A stretch of DNA of 64,000 bases, taken from positions 9,066,566 through 9,130,565 of the forward strand of contig NC_079873.1 in assembly GCF_023065955.2 (NCBI RefSeq). Reading direction: 5' to 3'. A program made the position numbers and the translations under genes. Of the stretch, positions 58,489 to 64,000 are shown in pieces. The stretch is from Ursus arctos (Eukaryota; Chordata; Mammalia; Carnivora; Ursidae). Below the pieces are notes generated by a model, which was not told where the DNA came from, made no database searches, and worked only from the letters and a program-made list of their open reading frames with translations. Position 1 is the stretch's first letter, and every line of letters starts with the position of its first letter.

Positions 58489-58670
58489 CTTTTTTTTTTT
58501 TTTTTTTTAAGATTTTATTACTTTATTTGTCAGATAGAGAGAGAGAGAACAGCAGGAGAGGGAGAAGCGGGCTCCAGAGCCCGATGTGATGCGAGACTCC
58601 ATCCCAGGACCCTGGGATGATGACCTGAGCCCAAGGCAGATGCTCAACCGACTGAGCCCCCCAGGCGCCC
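58489..58670 (-). mobile_element. SINEC insertion, antisense
   Basis: About 20 T, AAGATTTTATTACTTTATTT and an end CCCCCCAGGCGCCC. Duplication CCAGGACCCCAGG perfect. The body has lost about 25 bp in the CT-rich part. Confidence 0.95.
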
Positions 58671-58851
58671 CAGGACCCCAGGTGTGTACACAAACTCTCC
58701 AAAGCTGTAGTTGGTACTGAACTCACAGGCCCAAATCCTGCTAAATTAACCACTAGGTCCAAGAAAGCTGGAGTCCTGGTTGTTTCCATTATCCTGCCCA
58801 GCCCCCTCATGAAGAAGCATTTCAGGAGAAGCATCTATTTTTTTTAAGTAT
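58671..58851. other. Intron between SINEs
   Basis: Short unrecognised segment. Confidence 0.4.
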
Positions 58852-59056
58852 TTATTTATTTATTTTTAAAGATTTTATTTATTTATTTGACAGAGAGAGA
58901 GACAGCCAGCGAGAGAGGGAACACAAGCAGGGGGAGTGGGAGAGGAAGAAGCAGGCTCATAGCGGAGGAGCCTGATGTGGGGCTCGATCCCAGAACACCG
59001 GGATCACGCCCTGAGCTGAAGGCAGACGCTTAACCGCTGTGCCACCCAGGCGCCCC
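58852..59056 (-). mobile_element. SINEC insertion, antisense
   Basis: TTTATTTATTTTTAAAGATT to CCACCCAGGCGCCCC; body GACAGCCAGCGAGAGAGGGA. Duplication TTTTTTAAGTATTTA on both sides. Confidence 0.96.
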
Positions 59057-60269
59057 TTTTTTTAAGTATTTAAATAGCTGTGCTTCTTTTAAATGCTGTG
59101 AGTTTTATCTTACAGACACTGTGAGTTTTATACGTGGCTAGATTTCCTTCCATGTTTGCTTTGAGAAAGTTTAGTGCCTAATTTATGACCCACTCAGCAA
59201 TATATAAAACTATGTGACTTTATTTTCCTTTCTTTTATTAAACTGAATTTTTTAAAAAATCAGTATTACGGTAAACATAGTTTTTTTAAATGTCAAGTAA
59301 TTCTAGTCTGGGAAGCCAAAGTCTTGCTGCAAAGCTCCCATTTTGTATCCTGGCCTTGTCAGTTTCTGGGAGGACATATGCAAATATATTTTGTTATTCC
59401 ATTTAAAAGGATGTTTACAAACATCAGTGCCCTTGAAAAATGTATCTGACTGCAGCTCTCCGATGTCCTGTAAAGTGTATTTCTCTACAATGATTGCATT
59501 TTGAGGGGATTCCAGACAAAAATAGTGACCTGACCTTAGAAGTTGTGGGGTCAAGGGTTTTATATTGAAAAATATATGTCAGGGACCTCAGAGGCCTTAT
59601 TAGGGGGAAAAACTTAGTTATCTTTGGGGTGTTTTCATTATTATAAATTTCTGCTTTCCTTTGTATAAGTCAGAGAACATATTAACAGACATATACATAG
59701 TCTAGAATTTGGCAAGTAGTTAACTCTGCTTTAAAAAATGTAATACCTGTGATAAATATATACATGTATATTTATATTTAATGTTACATTTTAGCTTGTG
59801 TTTATTTTCATATCAAAAAATACGATCTAGGAAATTCTGCCTGTGTGTAATAGAGTATTTTATATAAATGTTTGTCATATACAAACATAATTGCTTTAAC
59901 CGGTGTCTTTGACAAATTAGATACGCTCTGGAAAAGTGTTTTTTGGATTCCAGGAGGAGCTAATCTCCAATACAAGGCCCCCTAATGTATTCAGGAGCTG
60001 CCCAGATGCAGACTGTGGTGGTTCATATGCAAAGAAAAGATTAACAAAGGGGTCATTGTTTTTCAAATCATAGCCTTGGCCTGTTAGTAACTCTTGAACT
60101 CAATTTGTTGCAGAATGATCTATCACAGCTGCTAACGCAGGAATCAAATTGGTTTGGTGAGCCCTGTAGCTGCCTCAGCGGACTGCTGTGTCCTGGGGAA
60201 TCCCGAGGGCTCTAGACAAATCGAAAGCATAGCCCCTGGCTGGGTTTGCCAACAGTGTTGCCAAATGAA
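59057..60269. other. AT-rich intron, no feature recognised
   Basis: Unrecognised sequence. Confidence 0.4.
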
Positions 60270-60620
60270 TTTGTCACAAGAGAAACCAATAACTCAAGAA
60301 ATGAGGTTTGGGAAAGAGAAAGCCAGAGATTTATTTCAGGTGCCTGTGTCTCAGGGAGGTGGCAGGCTCAAGCCTTAACAGCTGACTTCTCTGCCTGCCA
60401 GATGGACACCTAGAGTTGTATAGGAAAGCTTCGGGGCGGCCAGTGCAGGCAGGGAGCATGTGGTCGCGGGTGGAGGCCCTAATCGTGGGCAGGGAAAGGT
60501 CTTGTGGGGTGTGGTCTTCAGTGCATTCCGTTGATAAATCAGGGCTTTTCTGATCTGATGGTTGAATTGTCCCCGGGCATTGCAAAACACCTTCATCAGT
60601 GCCTCAAAAAAGTGCAATTA
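60270..60620 (-). mobile_element. Possible ancient LTR fragment
   Basis: Words such as AAAGCCAGAGATTTATTTCA and CTCCCGGGCATTG-type text (GTCCCCGGGCATTGC) suggest an old antisense LTR or other repeat. The evidence is only a vague resemblance. Confidence 0.2.
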
Positions 60621-60636
60621 GAAATAAGCACAATAA

Positions 60637-60811
60637 GGGGCCCCTGGGTGTGCGGTTGGTTTAGTGTCTGACTCTTGGTTTCGGCTCGTGTCATGATCTC
60701 AGGGGCATGAGATCAAGTCCCACGTTGGGGCTCAGCGCGAAGTCGGCTTGGGTTCTCTCCCTCTGCCCCTCCCACTCATGCTCTCTCTAAAATAAAGGAA
60801 TGTTTTTAAAA
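60637..60811 (+). mobile_element. SINEC insertion, divergent subtype
   Basis: GGGGCCCCTGGGTGTGCGG, then GTCTGACTCTTGGTTTCGG, CATGAGATCAAGTCCCACG and a short AAAATAAAGGAATG tail. It is a different subfamily from most copies here. The flanking duplication is not clear. Confidence 0.88.
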
Positions 60812-60894
60812 GCTGGCGGGAGCTAGAGTTTTTAGGAGAAGATGATACATCCGTATTGGAAGCCTTCTATGGATCCAGTTCTGTAATATTCAGT

Positions 60895-60995
60895 AAACTT
60901 ATTTAATTTTATCAGCATCTTCTGGATTAGGCACTATTTCCCCCTTTTTCTGGGAATGAGACAACAGTCTCAAGGAGATGAAGTCAACCAAAGAC
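60895..60995 (-). repeat. MIR SINE relic
   Basis: TTAGGCACTATTTCCCCC, TTTTTCTGGGAATGAGACAA: decayed complement of the MIR core. Confidence 0.35.
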
Positions 60996-61786
60996 ATATA
61001 CTTAACATCGTCTCCTTTTTACTCTATCCTTACTCTGAAAGATACCAAAAAGCCAGTCTTTCGCCACTACACTGTGCAATTAGAGATGAACAGGATGTCA
61101 AACTTTGCATATTCTTCCCCAAAGTCACCAAGTAAACCATTCATGAATGAAAATAGCGGCTGCCATTTGTACATTGCTTCATGGGCTGCAATTAACCTGT
61201 ATGCATTTCATTTGATCTCACAAGGTTGACTGATCATGCAAAACTGTCCTATGCTATCCCCTTGAAAAAGTTGAAAGCTCATAATCTGGAAGTGAACAAG
61301 AATAGGTTCCTGCCTAACAAGCCATTGATAAAAAGAAAGAGAAAAAAACATTGGCTTCAGACATTTAGATGACCATCCGTGTTGTTTTGTAAACAAAACA
61401 ATAGCAACACTCTTATCTGTCTCTGCAATTATAAGGTTATAATGAAAACCAGACATTTTGTGTTTTTAATTCAAGACATCCTCGGCAAGCAAGTTATCTG
61501 CCTTTAAAATATAAACTGTTTTTTGCGAAATGATACCTGTTATTGCGTGATACGTGTCAGCTTTCTTCAAAAGGAGATAGCAGACAAAATGCATACAGTT
61601 CTTTTCCCTTACAAATAAGGCTAAGCAAAAGTAATGTCTTTCGGGAAACAGCAGCCTTAGTTATTAAATGGATTTATTCAAATAAGGACAGCATTAAAAT
61701 ACCCTCCCAAAATGAAAAGGGGCAAGTTCAGGGCGTGAAAAGGCCGGGGAGGAAGAAATTTCCTCTACTGTGCAAAGGTTTTTCCG
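60996..61786. other. Intron, no feature recognised
   Basis: Unrecognised sequence of balanced composition. Confidence 0.4.
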
Positions 61787-62215
61787 GCTGGTCTAAGAAC
61801 TAAACGGACGTGAGACAGATTAACTTGAAAAAGTCAAATTTAATTTCATTCATACAGGAGCCCCTCAAATTTGAGAGGTTCAATGACAGAAATGTAAAAT
61901 GAAATATCAGTGCCATCCTGAGCTCAGCAAGGGGCTTCAATGGGTAGGATGGCACTGCACAGCTCAAGGAGAAGGAGAGCAGGTGTGCGGCAATTCACAT
62001 TTGCCCACCCATACAGACGGGTCACTCAGATAAAATGTATCTCTGGTAATCGATCTCATTCTAGAAAAGACCCCAATTTAGATTTTTCTAGGTTGTCAAG
62101 GGAGGGGCAGAAGTTTGTGTTTAGCCCATAGGGTCTCAATTGCCTTTAGCTCAAAATACTCCTCGTTCCACAGGGGCACATTTTTTAGAGACTTGCTTTG
62201 AGCCTCTTCAGTACT
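61787..62215 (-). mobile_element. Candidate solitary ancient LTR
   Basis: Read on the minus strand, it ends GAAATTAAATTTGACTTTTT, CAAGTTAATCTGTCTCACG and GTTTAGTTCTTAGACC. This matches my memory of the 3' end of some old mammalian ERVL/ERV3-type LTRs. No adjacent gag, pol or env remnant was seen, so if real it is a solo LTR. Confidence 0.4.
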
Positions 62216-64000
62216 ACTTTATAGATTTTATTCTTGAATTTTATATTGGCATCAAGATTTGAGCCAGGAGGAATAAGTTAAATGGCAGATTTTTCAATCT
62301 GGAAACTGACAAAATTTGCCTGTCCATTACCCAAGATAATTCTAAAGCACAGAAAAGCTCTTTGGGCTCCACATCCCATACCCTGCCAGATTTGGGTTGA
62401 GAAATGGTTTATTGGTTAGCTCACTAAGTAATAAACATACCTTCTAGTATATCAGTAATATGTTTGAGAAAATAAAAGCAAAAGAGAAATAGTGGTGGAG
62501 TGGAAAGCATTACTTACAGAAATGTGTAGGTGAGGTGGAAATAGCAAGCAAGAAAAAGGAGGTTTGGGAAAGTGGCAGAAGAACCTTCCTGTTAGGGCAT
62601 AATTGCACACTCCGTTGAAATATTCCTATAACTCTTATTTGAGCAAAACTATCTTCCTCAAACAAACATTTAGTTACAGAAATTCATACAGTGTTGGGCA
62701 CTTGTGACTTGCTTGGTTGAGCAATTATTTTAAATTTTAAATTTGGGGAAGAGAAAGCTGATGTGTTCAAATTAGATATTGTTCTCGGAAGAATAAAAAC
62801 ATCTACTCTATTTTCGATATGCCCTTCCTGTTTTCAGTGCAGTAAACCCAAGATCTAGTTCAGAGAGAAAATAGAGTTTTCTTTTAGAAATGCATTGCAA
62901 TTACAGTGCATTCAAATAGATCTTTTATTGAGTTAGGAAGTGACAAAATTTATTAAGTAACTATTCACAGGACTTTTTTCAAAATCTACTGATGAAAATA
63001 TTGATTTAACTCTCACAATAAAATAACAGGCAGTATATGCACACGTGGACACCGTTCCCCTTTGAATATAAAGGCCTGTGATTTTGTAATTAATATTTTT
63101 CCCTTGTCAAAATCTGTATTCAAATACATGATTGTGTTTTCTTATCCGGAGTTCGTTTATTTTAGAGTTGCCAAAACCACATATAAGACATCTAAGAGGG
63201 GTGAAATCTCATGGATATGCAAAGAGAAGCAGCCTGGATTGTCAGCAAGAGGGAATTCAGAAGGAACCAAAGTAAAGCTTACTGAAGGACCTCAAAGGAG
63301 GGATAGTGACTAGACTTGCCAGTATTTTGACTTCATAACAATGACTCTTAATTTTAAGAAACAAACGTAAATAGCCCATGATTTCTTGAACATCACAAAA
63401 AAGCTATGGTGTAACTTTTGGAAAATCCTACTAAGAATAACAGGGAAATAAAGTTTTGGAACTACCAAAATTCAGTTTCATTAGCTGCAAATATTTATTA
63501 TGTGCAGTGATTCTCAATAAATCTTTGCTGTATTTTTATAAATTTGACATGACAAGTGTCTGGACAGTAATTGGTGTGTATATAGTTTTTGTACCATCCC
63601 AGCATCTGAGAGTAGGAGTTTCCCCCGTGTTTACACCTTCCCTTATCTTTTTTGACAGCTCCACCATTAATTTCTCAGTCAAATGGAAATTGTGATTATT
63701 GCGTTTACCTACTTTTACTTTTCTTGGCCTTCAGGAAATTTGTAAGTCTAAGTGTCTAAAAATCTACAAATATTCTCCTTTTTTCAATTAATTGAAGACC
63801 GCAATGATTCAATGTAACATTCATGATTGAAATAATTTTTCAAAAATATGTAAATAGGCTAAAATGTATTTCCCTGTTCAATCTCATATTCCCAATGGAT
63901 GTAAATTTCCTGGAATAGAGCCTTCAATGCAAGTCATAATAAATTAGAAACTTCTCAAATTTGGTGTTGCACCTCAGAAAGTTTTCTGTTTCTGTCAGAT
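62216..64000. other. AT-rich intron to the window end
   Basis: Low CpG, AT-rich, mostly unrecognised sequence. No exon, RNA gene or clear mobile element was seen. Confidence 0.4.

Noticed and set aside
13155..64000. Further FRMPD4 exons (remaining WW domain, PDZ, FERM)
   Set aside because: I looked for the expected continuation after the split Asn codon and for PDZ/FERM wording with splice sites and found none; they probably lie beyond the window.
1..64000. A novel multi-gene biological system
   Set aside because: Only one exon of a known gene is supported; everything else is intron, old mobile DNA or unassigned sequence.

Overview
This window is mammalian nuclear DNA from a caniform carnivore, most likely a bear. 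The basis is about 29 insertions of the tRNA-Lys-derived carnivore SINE (SINEC). Most have the head GGGGCGCCTGGGTGGC, a CT-rich body and an AAATAAATAAAATCTTT tail. Several share the 'GCTATGAGCCTGCTTC' type body that I associate with ursid SINEs. The species call is recognition from memory, not a database match.

Only one coding exon can be supported: 13032-13148 on the + strand. It encodes the start of the WW domain of FRMPD4 (FERM and PDZ domain-containing protein 4, Preso), a postsynaptic scaffold encoded on the X chromosome in placental mammals. It has a polypyrimidine tract and AG acceptor, an open frame of 38 whole codons and a GT donor. No other FRMPD4 exon was recognised. The most economical reading is that the window is intron, one small exon, then intron of a very large gene transcribed left to right.

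Layout. 1-13 kb: upstream intron with ancient hAT DNA transposons (MER5A, MER20-like, MER3-like), MIR and L2 relics, a palindromic repeat present twice, a GC-rich unique block near 7.1-7.6 kb, and three SINEs. 13.0-13.15 kb: the exon. 13.6-24.8 kb: an antisense L1 3' end, two SINEs, a 12-unit TTC repeat, a possible conserved noncoding block (20.0-20.4 kb), a CpG-containing unique block (21.0-21.5 kb) and a hAT element. 24.8-30.9 kb: a long, decayed sense L1 carrying three SINEs. 34.6-39.5 kb: a second sense L1 carrying five SINEs and two microsatellites. 39.9-46 kb: nested SINEs, an antisense L1, and a block with unusually many CpGs for its base composition. 46.8-53.4 kb: a SINE inside a MER3, then three SINEs packed within about 720 bp. 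56-59.1 kb: a cluster of five antisense SINEs. 57.9-62.3 kb: possible ancient LTR fragments. The rest is intron in which I see no gene.

I found no complete gene, functional tRNA, CRISPR array or undescribed gene system. The best leads are the FRMPD4 exon with a cysteine at a normally aromatic WW position, the CpG-retaining block at 43.0-44.3 kb, the unique GC-rich blocks, the intronic TTC repeat, and a 17-bp motif found three times between 9.68 and 11.19 kb.
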